Source: Geodermatophilus telluris
GTDB taxonomy: Bacteria; Actinomycetota; Actinomycetes; Mycobacteriales; Geodermatophilaceae
DNA length: 64,000 nt
Direction of reading: 5' to 3'
Assembly: GCF_900102745.1 (NCBI RefSeq)
Contig: NZ_FMZF01000001.1
Coordinates: forward strand, 186,001-250,000
The notes under the pieces are model-generated. The model was not told the origin of the DNA. It saw only the letters and a list, made by a program, of their open reading frames with translations, and searched no databases. Shown in pieces: positions 21,360 to 30,191 of this stretch; position 1 is the first letter of the stretch, and every line of letters starts with the position of its first letter. The position numbers and the translations under genes were made by a program.

Positions 21360-22001
21360 TCAGTCCGTGAGGTCCGGCACGACCTCGCGCAGCCGGTCGA
21401 CCGGCACCGCGCCGACGCGCAGCACGCGGGGCACCGGGCCGGTGCAGTCGACGATGGTGCTCGGGACGGCCTCCGCCCGGGGTCCGCCGTCGAGGACGAC
21501 CGCGGCGTGCTCGCCGAGCTGGGCCACCGCCTCCTCCGCCGTCGTCGCGGCCGGCCGGCCGGAGCGGTTGGCGCTGGACACCGCCAGCGGGCCCGTGCGG
21601 CGCAGCAGCTCGCGGGCGACGTCGTCGTCGGGGAGGCGGACGGCGACGGTGCCCTCGGCGTCGCCCAGGTCCCAGGCCAGCGACGGCGCGTGCTCGACGA
21701 CGAGGGTCAGCCCGCCGGGCCAGAACGCCTCGGCGAGGCGCGTCGCCACCCGGGGCACGCTGAGGGTCAGCCCGCCCAGCGTCGAGGCCTCGCCGATCAG
21801 CACGGGCACCGGCATGGCCCGGCCGCGGTTCTTCGCGGCGAGCAGCGCGGCGACGGCGGGCGGTGCGAACGCGTCGGCGCCCACGCCGTAGACGGTGTCG
21901 GTGGGCAGGAGCACCAGCTCGCCGCGGCCGATCGCCGCGGCGGCGGCGTCCACGCCCGCGGCGCGCGCCTCCGGGTCGGTGCAGTCGTAGAGATCGGCCA
22001 C
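21360..22001 (-). CDS. tsaC: L-threonylcarbamoyladenylate synthase (Sua5/YrdC/TsaC)
   Basis: 213 aa. The YrdC fold is evident: LVLLPTDTVYGVGADA, a KNRGRAMPVPVLI (K-R active site) segment, WPGGLTLVVEH, VAVRLPDDDVARELL, GPLAVSSANRSGRPAATT, and a C-terminal STIVDCTGP.PRVLRVGAV. Makes threonylcarbamoyl-AMP for the t6A37 tRNA modification. It lacks the extra Sua5 C-terminal domain (about 340 aa), so it is the TsaC length. It follows prmC by 6 bp in the translation-factor operon. GTG start. Confidence 0.92.
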   Translation of the reverse strand: MADLYDCTDPEARAAGVDAAAAAIGRGELVLLPTDTVYGVGADAFAPPAVAALLAAKNRGRAMPVPVLIGEASTLGGLTLSVPRVATRLAEAFWPGGLTLVVEHAPSLAWDLGDAEGTVAVRLPDDDVARELLRRTGPLAVSSANRSGRPAATTAEEAVAQLGEHAAVVLDGGPRAEAVPSTIVDCTGPVPRVLRVGAVPVDRLREVVPDLTD

Positions 22002-22007
22002 GGGGGG

Positions 22008-22871
22008 TCAGTGTCGCCGAACGCGGCGGGCGGTGGTGAAGCGGGGCCGCCCGGCCAGGTCGGGGTGGTCGGCGACGTCGTCGAACGCGCCGTGCGCCCG
22101 CACCACCGCGGGCAGCGCGCTCCCCTGCTGGTCGGCGTGCTCGACGCCGAGCGCGCCGCCGTCGCGCAGCAGCCGGGCGGCGGTGCGCAGCAGCCCGCGG
22201 ACGACGTCGAGGCCGTCGGGGCCGCCCCACAGGGCCAGCGGCGGGTCGTGGTCGGCGACCTCGCGCGGCACCCGGGCGCCGTCGGGCACGTAGGGCGGGT
22301 TGGAGACGACGAGGTCGACGGCGCCGTCGAGCTCGGGCAGCAGGCCCGGGTCGGTCATGTCGCCGGCGAGCACGGTCACCGGCCGGTCGCCGGTGGCGGC
22401 GCGCAGCGCGGCGTTGTGCCGGGTCCACTCGACGGCGCCGGGGTCGCGCTCGACGGCGGTGACCCGCGCGCCGGGGTGCTCGGCGGCGACGGACAGCGCG
22501 ATGGCACCCGACCCGCTGCCGAGGTCGACGACGACGGGCTCGGGGACGCCGGCCAGCCGCTCGAGCGCCCACTCGACGAGCTGCTCGGTCTCCGGCCGCG
22601 GCACGAACACCCCGGGGCCGACGGCGAGCTCGAGGTGGCGGAAGGGCGCGCGGCCGGTGAGGTGCTGCAGCGGCACCCGCTCCGCCCGCTGGTCGAGCAG
22701 CGCGGCGAACCGGGCCGCGGCGTCGTCGTCGACCCGGTCGCGGGTGAGCAGCGCCGTGCGGGGGACGCCGAGGACGTGGGCGAGCAGCAGCTCGGCGTCC
22801 ACCCGCGGCGACTCGACACCGACCGCGGCGAGCCGCCGCGCGGCCTCGGCGAGCAGCGCGCGCGCGTTCAG
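22008..22871 (-). CDS. prmC: Release factor glutamine methyltransferase PrmC (probable CTG start)
   Basis: 287 aa. N-terminal helical domain ([43 protein letters not shown]), then [31 protein letters not shown] (SAM site) and the catalytic [10 protein letters not shown]. It methylates the GGQ glutamine of release factors, fitting its place right after prfA. Homology begins at [10 protein letters not shown], and no ATG, GTG or TTG lies in that zone. The first in-frame GTG would delete part of the N-terminal domain. A CTG overlapping the prfA stop (CTGA) is the best start. S-adenosylmethionine and NPPY residues are intact. Confidence 0.9.
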   Translation of the reverse strand: MNARALLAEAARRLAAVGVESPRVDAELLLAHVLGVPRTALLTRDRVDDDAAARFAALLDQRAERVPLQHLTGRAPFRHLELAVGPGVFVPRPETEQLVEWALERLAGVPEPVVVDLGSGSGAIALSVAAEHPGARVTAVERDPGAVEWTRHNAALRAATGDRPVTVLAGDMTDPGLLPELDGAVDLVVSNPPYVPDGARVPREVADHDPPLALWGGPDGLDVVRGLLRTAARLLRDGGALGVEHADQQGSALPAVVRAHGAFDDVADHPDLAGRPRFTTARRVRRH

Positions 22872-23947
22872 GAGCCGGCCGCCAGGAGCTCGGCGGTGTG
22901 GGCCCGGGTGAGCGCGTCGATGACCGGGTCGAGCTCGCCGTCGAGGACCTGATCGAGGTTGTGCGCCTTGAAGCCCACCCGGTGGTCGGAGATGCGGCTC
23001 TCCGGGAAGTTGTAGGTGCGCACCCGCTCGCTGCGGTCGACCGTGCGCACCTGGCTGCGCCGCTGGTCGCTCGCGGTGGCCGCGGCCTCCTCGCGGGCGG
23101 CGGCCAGCAGCCGGGAGCGCAGCACGCGCAGCGCGGACTCGCGGTTCTGCAGCTGGCTCTTCTCGTTCTGCGAGCTGACCACGATGCCGGTGGGCAGGTG
23201 GGTGATGCGCACGGCGGAGTCGGTGGTGTTCACGCTCTGCCCGCCGGGCCCGGAGGAGCGGAAGACGTCGATGCGCAGGTCGCCCGGGTCGACGGTGACG
23301 TCGACCTCCTCGGCCTCGGGCAGCACCAGGACGCCGACGGCGGAGGTGTGGATGCGGCCCTGCGACTCGGTGACCGGCACCCGCTGCACCCGGTGCACGC
23401 CGCCCTCGAACTTCAGCCGCGACCAGATGCCCTCGTCGGTCCGGGACTTCACCGCGATCGAGACGTCCTTGTACCCGCCGAGCTCGGCCGGGACGGCGTC
23501 CAGGACCTCGGTGGCCCAGCCGCGGCGCTCGGCGTAGCGCAGGTACATGCGCAGCAGGTCGCCGGCGAACAGCGCCGACTCCGCGCCGCCCTCCCCCGCC
23601 TTGATCTCGAGGATGACGTCCTTGTCGTCGTCGGGGTCCTTCGGCAGCAGCAGCTCGCGCAGCCGGTCGGTCAGCTCGTCGACCCTGCCCTCCAGCTCCG
23701 TGACCTCGTCCCGGAAGGAGGGGTCCTCGGCGGCCAGCTCGCGGGCGGCCGCCAGGTCGTCGCGGGCGGCGTCGAGCGCCCGGGCGGTCTCCACGAGGGG
23801 GGCGAGCTGCGCGTAGCGGCGGCCCAGCCGGCGGGCACGGGCCTGGTCGGCGTGCACGGCCGGGTCGGCCAGCTCGGTCTCCAGCGCGGCGTGCTCGTCG
23901 AGCAGCCCGCGCAGCCGGTCGGGTGCGGCGTCGGTGGGGCTGCTCAT
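22868..23947 (-). CDS. prfA: Peptide chain release factor 1
   Basis: 359 aa from ATG 23947, standard RF1 length. GGQ loop in [14 protein letters not shown]; stop-codon recognition region and the helix [20 protein letters not shown] present. Reads UAA/UAG stops. AGAGG ribosome site upstream. An 18-bp perfect palindrome lies 27-44 nt before the ATG and the rpmE hairpin lies just beyond, so prfA likely has its own promoter and starts the prfA-prmC-tsaC-wecA transcript. Confidence 0.96.
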   Translation of the reverse strand: MSSPTDAAPDRLRGLLDEHAALETELADPAVHADQARARRLGRRYAQLAPLVETARALDAARDDLAAARELAAEDPSFRDEVTELEGRVDELTDRLRELLLPKDPDDDKDVILEIKAGEGGAESALFAGDLLRMYLRYAERRGWATEVLDAVPAELGGYKDVSIAVKSRTDEGIWSRLKFEGGVHRVQRVPVTESQGRIHTSAVGVLVLPEAEEVDVTVDPGDLRIDVFRSSGPGGQSVNTTDSAVRITHLPTGIVVSSQNEKSQLQNRESALRVLRSRLLAAAREEAAATASDQRRSQVRTVDRSERVRTYNFPESRISDHRVGFKAHNLDQVLDGELDPVIDALTRAHTAELLAAGS

Positions 23948-23973
23948 CGGGCGGACCTCTCGTGCGGAGCGGG

Positions 23974-23991
23974 GCACTTCCGCGGAAGTGC
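23974..23991. promoter_or_regulatory. Perfect 18-bp palindrome upstream of prfA (operator candidate)
   Basis: GCACTTCCGCGGAAGTGC is fully self-complementary, 27 nt before the prfA start codon and separate from the rpmE hairpin. Its size and placement fit a dimeric repressor site, but no regulator is suggested by the window. Confidence 0.45.
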
Positions 23992-24014
23992 ACACCGGGT
24001 GGGGCGGACACGAC

Positions 24015-24053
24015 GACGGCGCCCGTCCCACACGAGGTGGGACGGGCGCCGTC
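24015..24053 (-). terminator. 17-bp perfect hairpin terminator after rpmE
   Basis: 24015-24031 pairs perfectly with 24037-24053 around a 5-nt ACGAG loop, 8 nt past the rpmE stop on the minus strand. A U-tract is absent. It should separate rho-rpmE from the prfA operon. Confidence 0.75.
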
Positions 24054-24060
24054 GGGGGGA

Positions 24061-24285
24061 CTACTTGCCGGCGTTCGCGCCGCGCTTGCCGAACCGCTTC
24101 TCGAAGCGGGCCACGCGGCCACCGGTGTCGAGGATGCGCTGCTTGCCGGTGTAGAAGGGGTGGCAGGCCGAGCAGGTCTCGACGGTCAGCTGGCCGCTGG
24201 GCGCGGTGCTGCGGGTGGTGAAGGTGTTCCCACACCCACAGGTGACCGTGGTGGTGTGGTAGTCGGGGTGGATACCGGGCTTCAT
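24061..24285 (-). CDS. rpmE: 50S ribosomal protein L31, zinc-binding (C+) form
   Basis: 74 aa. Four cysteines in the C+ arrangement (TCGCGNTF with Cys16 and Cys18; [14 protein letters not shown] with Cys38 and Cys41), so it should bind zinc and serve as a zinc reserve. The C-terminus [14 protein letters not shown] is normal for L31. Located between rho and prfA, the conserved actinobacterial order. Ribosome site GGAAGAGG upstream of the ATG. Confidence 0.97.
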   Translation of the reverse strand: MKPGIHPDYHTTTVTCGCGNTFTTRSTAPSGQLTVETCSACHPFYTGKQRILDTGGRVARFEKRFGKRGANAGK

Positions 24286-24416
24286 GATGCGGGCCTCTTC
24301 CGGGGACGTCTCGGTGCTGTCTGGCTGAACGCCGGCGGCCGGCCGGTCATTCCGGGCACGCAGCGGGGCTCGGCCGCCCAGTGTCCCAGACGGCCGGAGC
24401 CCGCTGCCGCGAGGTG

Positions 24417-26657
24417 CTAGTCGCGCTCGGGGCCGAGCGTCGTCTTCTGGATCTGCATGAGGAACTCGACGTTGTTGCGCGTCTTGCGCAGCTTGTCGAG
24501 CAGCAGCTCCAGCGCCTGCTGCGGCTCGAGCGCGGCGAGCACCCGGCGCAGCTTGATGACGATGGCCAGCTCGTCGGGCGAGAGGAGGATCTCCTCCTTG
24601 CGGGTGCCCGACGCGTTGACGTCGACGGCCGGGAAGACCCGCTTGTCCGCCAGCCGGCGGTCGAGCTTGATCTCCGCGTTCCCCGTGCCCTTGAACTCCT
24701 CGAAGATGACCGTGTCCATCGTGGAGCCGGTCTCGACCAGCGCCGAGGCGAGGATGGTCAGCGAGCCGCCGTTCTCGATGTTGCGGGCGGCGCCGAGGAA
24801 GCGCTTGGGCGGGTAGAGCGCCGTGGAGTCCACACCGCCGGAGAGGATGCGCCCGCTCGCGGGGGCGGCCAGGTTGTAGGCGCGGCCCAGGCGGGTGATC
24901 GAGTCCAGCAGGACGACGACGTCGTGGCCCATCTCGACCAGGCGCTTGGCGCGCTCGATCGACAGCTCCGCGACCGTGGTGTGGTCCGACGGCGGCCGGT
25001 CGAAGGTCGAGGCGATGACCTCGCCCTTCACCGAGCGCTGCATGTCGGTGACCTCCTCGGGCCGCTCGTCGACGAGGACGACCATGAGGTGGCACTCGGG
25101 GTTGTTCGTGGTGATCGCGTTGGCGATCGCCTGCAGCACCATCGTCTTGCCGGCCTTGGGCGGCGAGACGATGAGGGCGCGCTGCCCCTTGCCGATCGGC
25201 ATGACGAGGTCGATGACCCGGGTGGTCAGCTGCTGCGGCTCGGTCTCCAGCCGCAGGCGCTCCTGCGGGTAGAGGGGGGTCAGCTTGGTGAACTCCGGCC
25301 GGTTGCGGGCCTGCTCGGGGTCCAGGCCGTTGACCGAGTCGAGGCGGACCAGCGCGTTGTACTTGTCCTTGCGCTCCCCCTCGCGCGGCTGCCGGACGGC
25401 GCCGGTGATCGCGTCACCGCGGCGCAGGCCGTGCCGGCGCACCTGGGACAGCGACACGTAGACGTCGTTGGGCCCGGTCAGGTAGCCCGAGGTGCGGACG
25501 AACGCGTAGTTGTCGAGCACGTCGAGGATGCCGGCCACCGGCAGCAGGACGTCGTCCTCGCTGACGGTGGGCTCGGTCGGCTGGTCGAAGCGCTCCCGGC
25601 CGGTGCGGCGGTTGCGGTCGCGGTAGCGACGGCCCCGGCGGCCGCGGCCGCCCTCGAAGTCGTCGTCGTCCTCGTCGGCCCGGTCGTCGCGGCTGCGGTC
25701 GGTGCGGTCGCGGTCGGTGCGGTCGCGCTCGGTGCGGTCGGTGCGGCCGCCGCGCTCGCTGCGCTCGCCGCGGTCGGGACCGCGGTGGCCGTCGGTCCGG
25801 TTGCCGTCGGTGCGGTTCCCGTCGGGACGGTCGCGCTCGGTGCGGTCGCGCTCGGGGCGGTTGCCGTCGGTGCGGTTGCCGTCGGTGCGGTTGCCCTCGC
25901 GGCCTCCGTCCCGGGTGCGCTCGGCGCGCTCGCCGTCGCGGGTCCGCTCGCCGTCGCGGGTCCGCTCGGCACGGTCGCCGTCGCGGTCGCGGCTGTCGCG
26001 GTCGCGGGTCCGGCCGCGCTCCCGGCGCGGGCGGTCGCTCTCGGCACGGTCGTCGTCGGCGCGCTCGCGGTCGGCCTGCTCGCCCTCGGTCCGCTCGGCG
26101 GGCGGGGCGGTCACCGGGCCGCCGTTGGCGCCTCCGCTGACGGGGGCCTCGATCGGCGCGGCGGTGGCGGCGACGCCCCGCGCGGCGGGCGCGGCGGCGT
26201 CCTCGGCGGTCGGCGCACCGGCGGGACGGCTGGCGGCACGGCGGCGGCGCGGCGCGCTCTCGGTGCCGTCGGCGGCCGGGGCGCTCACCGGGCCGCCGTT
26301 GGCGCCTCCGCTGACGGGGGCCTCGATCGGCGCGGCGGTGGCGGCGACGCCCCGCGCGGCGGGCGCACCGGCGTCCTCGGCCGCGCTGGGGGCCGGCGTG
26401 CTGGAGGCGGGGGTGCTGGGGGCCGGGTCGCCGCCGACCTGGCGGGCGGAGATGGCGGCGACGAGGTCGCCCTTGCGCATGCGGCCCGTGCCGGAGATGC
26501 CCAGCTCGGCCGCGAGCCGCTGGAGCTCGGGGAGCAGCATCCCGGCCAGCCCGCTGCCGCGGCGGCGGGACCGGCCCGCCGTCCCCGGAGCAGCAGGTGC
26601 CTCACCCGCGGCGCCCTCGGGGGCACCGACGGCGGCGAGGTCGGTGGTTTCGCTCAC
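24417..26657 (-). CDS. rho: Transcription termination factor Rho with long disordered insertion
   Basis: 746 aa versus 419 in E. coli. Residues about 36-72 are the helical N-terminal subdomain ([20 protein letters not shown]). About 75-365 is a low-complexity insertion: two Ala/Gly/Pro copies from an 82-bp DNA duplication, then an Arg/Asp-rich tract ([30 protein letters not shown]). From about 366 come the RNA-binding cold-shock domain ([16 protein letters not shown]) and the ATPase with Walker A PPKAGKT (about 499), Walker [13 protein letters not shown], and Q/R loops. It should terminate transcription as an RNA-dependent hexamer. Such insertions occur in actinobacterial Rho and bind RNA. 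GTG start; AAGGA ribosome site. Confidence 0.95.
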   Translation of the reverse strand: MSETTDLAAVGAPEGAAGEAPAAPGTAGRSRRRGSGLAGMLLPELQRLAAELGISGTGRMRKGDLVAAISARQVGGDPAPSTPASSTPAPSAAEDAGAPAARGVAATAAPIEAPVSGGANGGPVSAPAADGTESAPRRRRAASRPAGAPTAEDAAAPAARGVAATAAPIEAPVSGGANGGPVTAPPAERTEGEQADRERADDDRAESDRPRRERGRTRDRDSRDRDGDRAERTRDGERTRDGERAERTRDGGREGNRTDGNRTDGNRPERDRTERDRPDGNRTDGNRTDGHRGPDRGERSERGGRTDRTERDRTDRDRTDRSRDDRADEDDDDFEGGRGRRGRRYRDRNRRTGRERFDQPTEPTVSEDDVLLPVAGILDVLDNYAFVRTSGYLTGPNDVYVSLSQVRRHGLRRGDAITGAVRQPREGERKDKYNALVRLDSVNGLDPEQARNRPEFTKLTPLYPQERLRLETEPQQLTTRVIDLVMPIGKGQRALIVSPPKAGKTMVLQAIANAITTNNPECHLMVVLVDERPEEVTDMQRSVKGEVIASTFDRPPSDHTTVAELSIERAKRLVEMGHDVVVLLDSITRLGRAYNLAAPASGRILSGGVDSTALYPPKRFLGAARNIENGGSLTILASALVETGSTMDTVIFEEFKGTGNAEIKLDRRLADKRVFPAVDVNASGTRKEEILLSPDELAIVIKLRRVLAALEPQQALELLLDKLRKTRNNVEFLMQIQKTTLGPERD
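26111..26192. repeat. 82-bp direct repeat, copy 1 (inside rho)
   Basis: Identical over 82 bp to 26285-26366, 174 bp away, in the same frame. It encodes the downstream [20 protein letters not shown] block (about residues 155-182 of Rho). Identity extends to third codon positions, so the duplication is recent or actively homogenised. Confidence 0.9.
26285..26366. repeat. 82-bp direct repeat, copy 2 (inside rho)
   Basis: Second exact copy of the 82-bp unit, coding for about residues 97-124 of Rho. The flanks are also related (both copies follow an AEDA.APA.. segment), so the ancestral duplicated unit was longer than 82 bp. Confidence 0.9.
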
Positions 26658-26849
26658 GTACAGGTCCTTCCCTGCGGTGACCTGCGCCTACCAGCGCAGG
26701 GGGTGACCCGACAGCTGCCCGTCCGGCCGGTGTGGCGGGACAGCAGGACAGACCGCGGATCGAGTGGGTGCGGGACGGATCGGCGCCGACGGTGAGAACG
26801 TCTGCAACGCCCCGCGCGAGGCTCGCCCGAGAAGAGCGGCTACGCCCGA

Positions 26850-26878
26850 AGACTAGACTCGCCCTGCGACCGGGACAA
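26850..26878 (-). promoter_or_regulatory. Promoter of rho with long leader
   Basis: Minus strand: -35 TTGTCC (26873-26878), exact 17-bp spacer, -10 TAGTCT (26850-26855). The predicted start near 26843 gives a leader of about 185 nt before the rho GTG. That leader includes a 7-bp stem at 26681-26687/26694-26700 close to the ribosome site. Long rho leaders commonly allow autoregulation. Confidence 0.6.
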
Positions 26879-26897
26879 CACCGCTGGCCTGCGGTGT
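26878..26897 (-). terminator. Candidate terminator after thrB
   Basis: ACACCGC (26878-26884) pairs with GCGGTGT (26891-26897), loop TGGCCT, 9 nt past the thrB stop. It abuts the rho -35 box, so the thr operon end and the rho promoter are packed together. Confidence 0.45.
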
Positions 26898-26905
26898 GTT
26901 CCTCG

Positions 26906-27829
26906 TTATGCAGACGATACCCCAGGCGCTCCGCGCACCACGCGGACGCCGTCGGCGTCCACCTCCAGGGGGTAGAGGTCCCACCCGTCCGGGGTGAGCG
27001 ACGTCACCCCCCGCACTCCGGCGTTCCCGTCCGCGGCGGTGAGGACGAGCAGGCTCGGCCCGGCCCCGGAGACCGTCGCGGCGTGGCCGGCCGCCCGCAG
27101 CCGGTCGAGCAGCGCGGCCGACCCGGGCATCGCGGCGGCGCGCTGGCGCTGGTGCAGCCGGTCCTCGGTGGCCTCGAACAGCAGCCGCGGGTCGCAGGTC
27201 AGCGCGTGCACCAGCAGCGCGGCGCGGCCGGCGGCGTGCGCGGCGTCGGCGTGCGGGACGGCGTCGGGCAGCAGCCCGCGGGCGACGTGCGTCGACAGCG
27301 TCGCCGCCGGCACCAGGACGAGTGGGCGTACGCCGGCGGCGACCGGCAGCCGCACGGCGCGGGCGCCGCACTCCCCCATCCACGACAGCGTGGCCCCGCC
27401 GAGCAGGCACGGCGCGACGTTGTCGGGGTGGCCCTCGAGCTCGGTCGCCAGCCGGAGCACGGCGTCGTCGTCCCGGACGTCGACGTCGGGGCACAGCTCG
27501 AACGCGCCGACGACGCCGGCGACGACGGCCGCGGCCGACGAGCCCATCCCCCGGCCCTGCGGGATGCCGTTGGCGGCTCGCACGCGCAGGCCGGGCGGGG
27601 ACCAGCCGAGCACGTCGCAGGCGGCGCGGAAGGCCCGCACGACCAGGTGCGAGGCGTCGGTCGGCAGCTCCCCCGCCCCGGCGCCGGACACCTCGACGGC
27701 CAGCCCGGAGTCGGCGACGGCGAACTCGACGACGTCGTGCAGCGCGAGCGCCAGTCCCGCGCAGTCGAACGCGGGGCCGAGGTTCGCGCTGGTGGCGGGG
27801 ACCCGGACGCGGACGGCGGCGCCGCTCAC
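26906..27829 (-). CDS. thrB: Homoserine kinase
   Basis: 307 aa GHMP kinase. N-terminal [23 protein letters not shown] loop [18 protein letters not shown], and C-terminal GAGPSLLVL. Phosphorylates L-homoserine for threonine synthesis. The GTG start overlaps the thrC stop (GTGA), so it is coupled to thrC and is the last gene of the lysA-hom-thrC-thrB operon. Confidence 0.96.
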   Translation of the reverse strand: MSGAAVRVRVPATSANLGPAFDCAGLALALHDVVEFAVADSGLAVEVSGAGAGELPTDASHLVVRAFRAACDVLGWSPPGLRVRAANGIPQGRGMGSSAAAVVAGVVGAFELCPDVDVRDDDAVLRLATELEGHPDNVAPCLLGGATLSWMGECGARAVRLPVAAGVRPLVLVPAATLSTHVARGLLPDAVPHADAAHAAGRAALLVHALTCDPRLLFEATEDRLHQRQRAAAMPGSAALLDRLRAAGHAATVSGAGPSLLVLTAADGNAGVRGVTSLTPDGWDLYPLEVDADGVRVVRGAPGVSSA

Positions 27830-28905
27830 AGGCCCAGCTGCGCGGCGGCCGCGGCGGCGTCGACCGGGATCGTCACCGGGGCGGGCGCACCGGAGATGGC
27901 CCAGTCGGGGTCCTTGAGGCCGTTGCCGGTGACCGTGCAGACGACGCGCTGCCCGGGCGCGAGCTCACCGGCGGCGGCCACCTTGAGCAGCCCGGCCACC
28001 GACGCGGCCGAGGCCGGCTCGACGAAGACGGCCTCGCTGCGGGCGAGCAGCCGGTAGGCGGCGAGGATCTCGCGGTCGGTGACGGCGTCGATGCGCCCGC
28101 CGGAGTCGTCGCGGGCGGCCAGCGCCTTGGTCCACGACGCGGGGTTGCCGATGCGGATGGCGGTGGCGATGGTGCTGGGCTGCTCGACGACGCGCCCGGT
28201 GACGATCGGCGCGGCACCGGCGGCCTGGAAGCCCCACATCCGCGGGCGCCGCGTGGCCGGGCCGTCGTCGGCGTACTCGCGGTAGCCCTGCCAGTAGGCG
28301 GTGATGTTGCCGGCGTTGCCCACCGGCAGGCAGTGCACGTCGGGGGCGTCGCCGAGGGTGTCGACGACCTCGAACGAGGCGGTCTTCTGCCCCTCGATGC
28401 GGAACTGGTTGACGCTGTTCACCAGGCTCACCGGGTAGTCGATGGCGAGCTTGCTGGCCAGCGCGAGGCAGTCGTCGAAGTTGCCGTCGACCTGCAGCAG
28501 CTTGGCGCCGTGCACGAGCGCCTGCGCCAGCTTGCCGAGCGCGATCTTGCCCTGGGGCACGAGGACGGCGCAGACCATGCCGGCGCGCGCGGCGTAGGCG
28601 GCGGCGCTGGCGCTGGTGTTGCCGGTGGAGGCGCAGATGACCGCCTGCGCGCCCTCCTCCTTGGCCTTGGTGATGGCCATGGTCATGCCGCGGTCCTTGA
28701 ACGACCCGGTCGGGTTGGCCCCCTCGACCTTGAGGAACACCTCGCAGCCGGTGCGCCGCGACAGCTCGACGGCCGGCACCAGCGGGGTGGCCCCCTCGTG
28801 CAGGGTGACCACCGGCGTGCTCGCGGTGACCGGCAGCCGCGACCGGTAGGCCTCGATCAGCCCCGGCCAGGACGGGGAGACGGTCCCGCGCAGCGTCCCG
28901 GTCAT
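27826..28905 (-). CDS. thrC: Threonine synthase
   Basis: 359 aa, class of short PLP-dependent threonine synthases. The PLP lysine is in [30 protein letters not shown], the phosphate loop [14 protein letters not shown] and the C-terminal [14 protein letters not shown] are present. Converts O-phospho-L-homoserine to L-threonine. ATG overlaps the hom stop as ATGA and its own stop overlaps the thrB GTG, a fully coupled arrangement. Confidence 0.96.
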   Translation of the reverse strand: MTGTLRGTVSPSWPGLIEAYRSRLPVTASTPVVTLHEGATPLVPAVELSRRTGCEVFLKVEGANPTGSFKDRGMTMAITKAKEEGAQAVICASTGNTSASAAAYAARAGMVCAVLVPQGKIALGKLAQALVHGAKLLQVDGNFDDCLALASKLAIDYPVSLVNSVNQFRIEGQKTASFEVVDTLGDAPDVHCLPVGNAGNITAYWQGYREYADDGPATRRPRMWGFQAAGAAPIVTGRVVEQPSTIATAIRIGNPASWTKALAARDDSGGRIDAVTDREILAAYRLLARSEAVFVEPASAASVAGLLKVAAAGELAPGQRVVCTVTGNGLKDPDWAISGAPAPVTIPVDAAAAAAQLGL

Positions 28906-30191
28906 GACAGCCCCTCCACCCTCAGCACGCTGGTGACACCGCGGACCGCGGGCACCTCCCGCAGCGCGGCGATCGTCGCCGACAGCGCCGCGTCCGGGGC
29001 GCTGTGGGTGACGATGACCAGCGTGGCGGCGTCGCCGTGCCCGTCCTGGCGGACGGTGGCGATGCTCACCTCGTGGCGCGCGAACTCGGTCGCCACGGTG
29101 GCCAGCACCCCGGGGACGTCGGCCACGTCGAGGCTGACGTGGTAGCGCGTCGGCGTCTCGGCGATCGGCCGGGCCGGCAGGTCGGCGTAGGCGCTCGGGC
29201 CCGCCCCGGCGGCACCGGCCACCCGGTTGCGCGCGACGGCGACCAGGTCGCCGAGCACCGCGCTGGCGGTCGGCTCGCCACCGGCGCCCTGGCCGTAGAA
29301 CATCAGCTGCCCGGCGGCCTCGGCCTCGACGAAGACGGCGTTGAAGGCGCCGCCGACGGCGGCCAGCGGGTGCGCCGTCGGGATCATCGCCGGGTGCACG
29401 CGGACGGCCACCGAGTCGCCGTCCTCCCCCGCCACCCGCTCGCAGATGGCCAGCAGCTTGACCGTGCAGCCGATCTCGGCGGCGCGGGCGACGTCGGTGG
29501 CGGTCACCGACGAGATGCCCTCGCGGTGCACGTCGGCGGCGGTGACGGCGGAGTGGAAGGCCAGCGAGGCGAGGATCGCGCCCTTGGCGGCGGCGTCGAA
29601 GCCGTCGACGTCGGCGGTCGGGTCGGCCTCGGCGTAGCCCAGCTCGGTGGCCTCCGCGAGCGCCTCGCTGAACCCGGCGCCGGTCTCGGCCATCCGGGAC
29701 AGGATGTAGTTGGTCGTGCCGTTGACGATGCCGACCACCCGGCGGATCTGGTCGCCGGCCAGCGACTCGCGCAGCGGCCGCAGCAGCGGGATCGCCCCGG
29801 CCACCGCCGCCTCGTAGTAGAGGTCGACGCCGGCCTTGGCGGCCGCCGCGTGCAGCGCGACGCCGTCCTCGGCCAGCAGCGCCTTGTTCGCGCTGACCAC
29901 CGACCTGCCCGACTCGATGGCGGCGAGGATCAGCGAGCGCGCCGGCTCGAGGCCGCCGATCACCTCGACGACGAGGTCGACGTCGTCGCGGGTGACCAGG
30001 CCCAGGGCGTCGGTGGTGAGCAGGTGCGCGGGCACCTCGGGGTGCCGGTCGGGCCGGCGGACGGCGACCCCGGCGACCTGCACCGGCCGGCCGACCCGGG
30101 CGGTGAGGTCGGCGGCCTGCTCCTCGACCAGCCGCAGCACCGCGCTGCCGACCGTGCCGCAGCCCAGCAGGGCGACCTTGAGCGGGTTCAC
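28902..30191 (-). CDS. hom: Homoserine dehydrogenase with ACT domain
   Basis: 429 aa from GTG 30191. NAD(P) site [16 protein letters not shown], central catalytic region ([42 protein letters not shown]), and a C-terminal ACT regulatory domain from about residue 345 ([20 protein letters not shown]), probably the threonine feedback site. The start is set by a GTGA overlap with lysA; the longer open frame upstream is a lysA shadow. Confidence 0.95.
   Translation of the reverse strand: MNPLKVALLGCGTVGSAVLRLVEEQAADLTARVGRPVQVAGVAVRRPDRHPEVPAHLLTTDALGLVTRDDVDLVVEVIGGLEPARSLILAAIESGRSVVSANKALLAEDGVALHAAAAKAGVDLYYEAAVAGAIPLLRPLRESLAGDQIRRVVGIVNGTTNYILSRMAETGAGFSEALAEATELGYAEADPTADVDGFDAAAKGAILASLAFHSAVTAADVHREGISSVTATDVARAAEIGCTVKLLAICERVAGEDGDSVAVRVHPAMIPTAHPLAAVGGAFNAVFVEAEAAGQLMFYGQGAGGEPTASAVLGDLVAVARNRVAGAAGAGPSAYADLPARPIAETPTRYHVSLDVADVPGVLATVATEFARHEVSIATVRQDGHGDAATLVIVTHSAPDAALSATIAALREVPAVRGVTSVLRVEGLS

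Noticed and set aside
25700..26100. CRISPR-like periodic repeats
   Set aside because: The 12-15 bp periodicity is in-frame codon repetition (RTDGN, ERDRT) inside rho, with no distinct repeat/spacer structure.
24381..26795. 804-codon open frame on the plus strand across rho
   Set aside because: Translation is Val/Ala/Gly low complexity mirroring the repeat-built rho frame; rho on the other strand has all family motifs. High-GC shadow.
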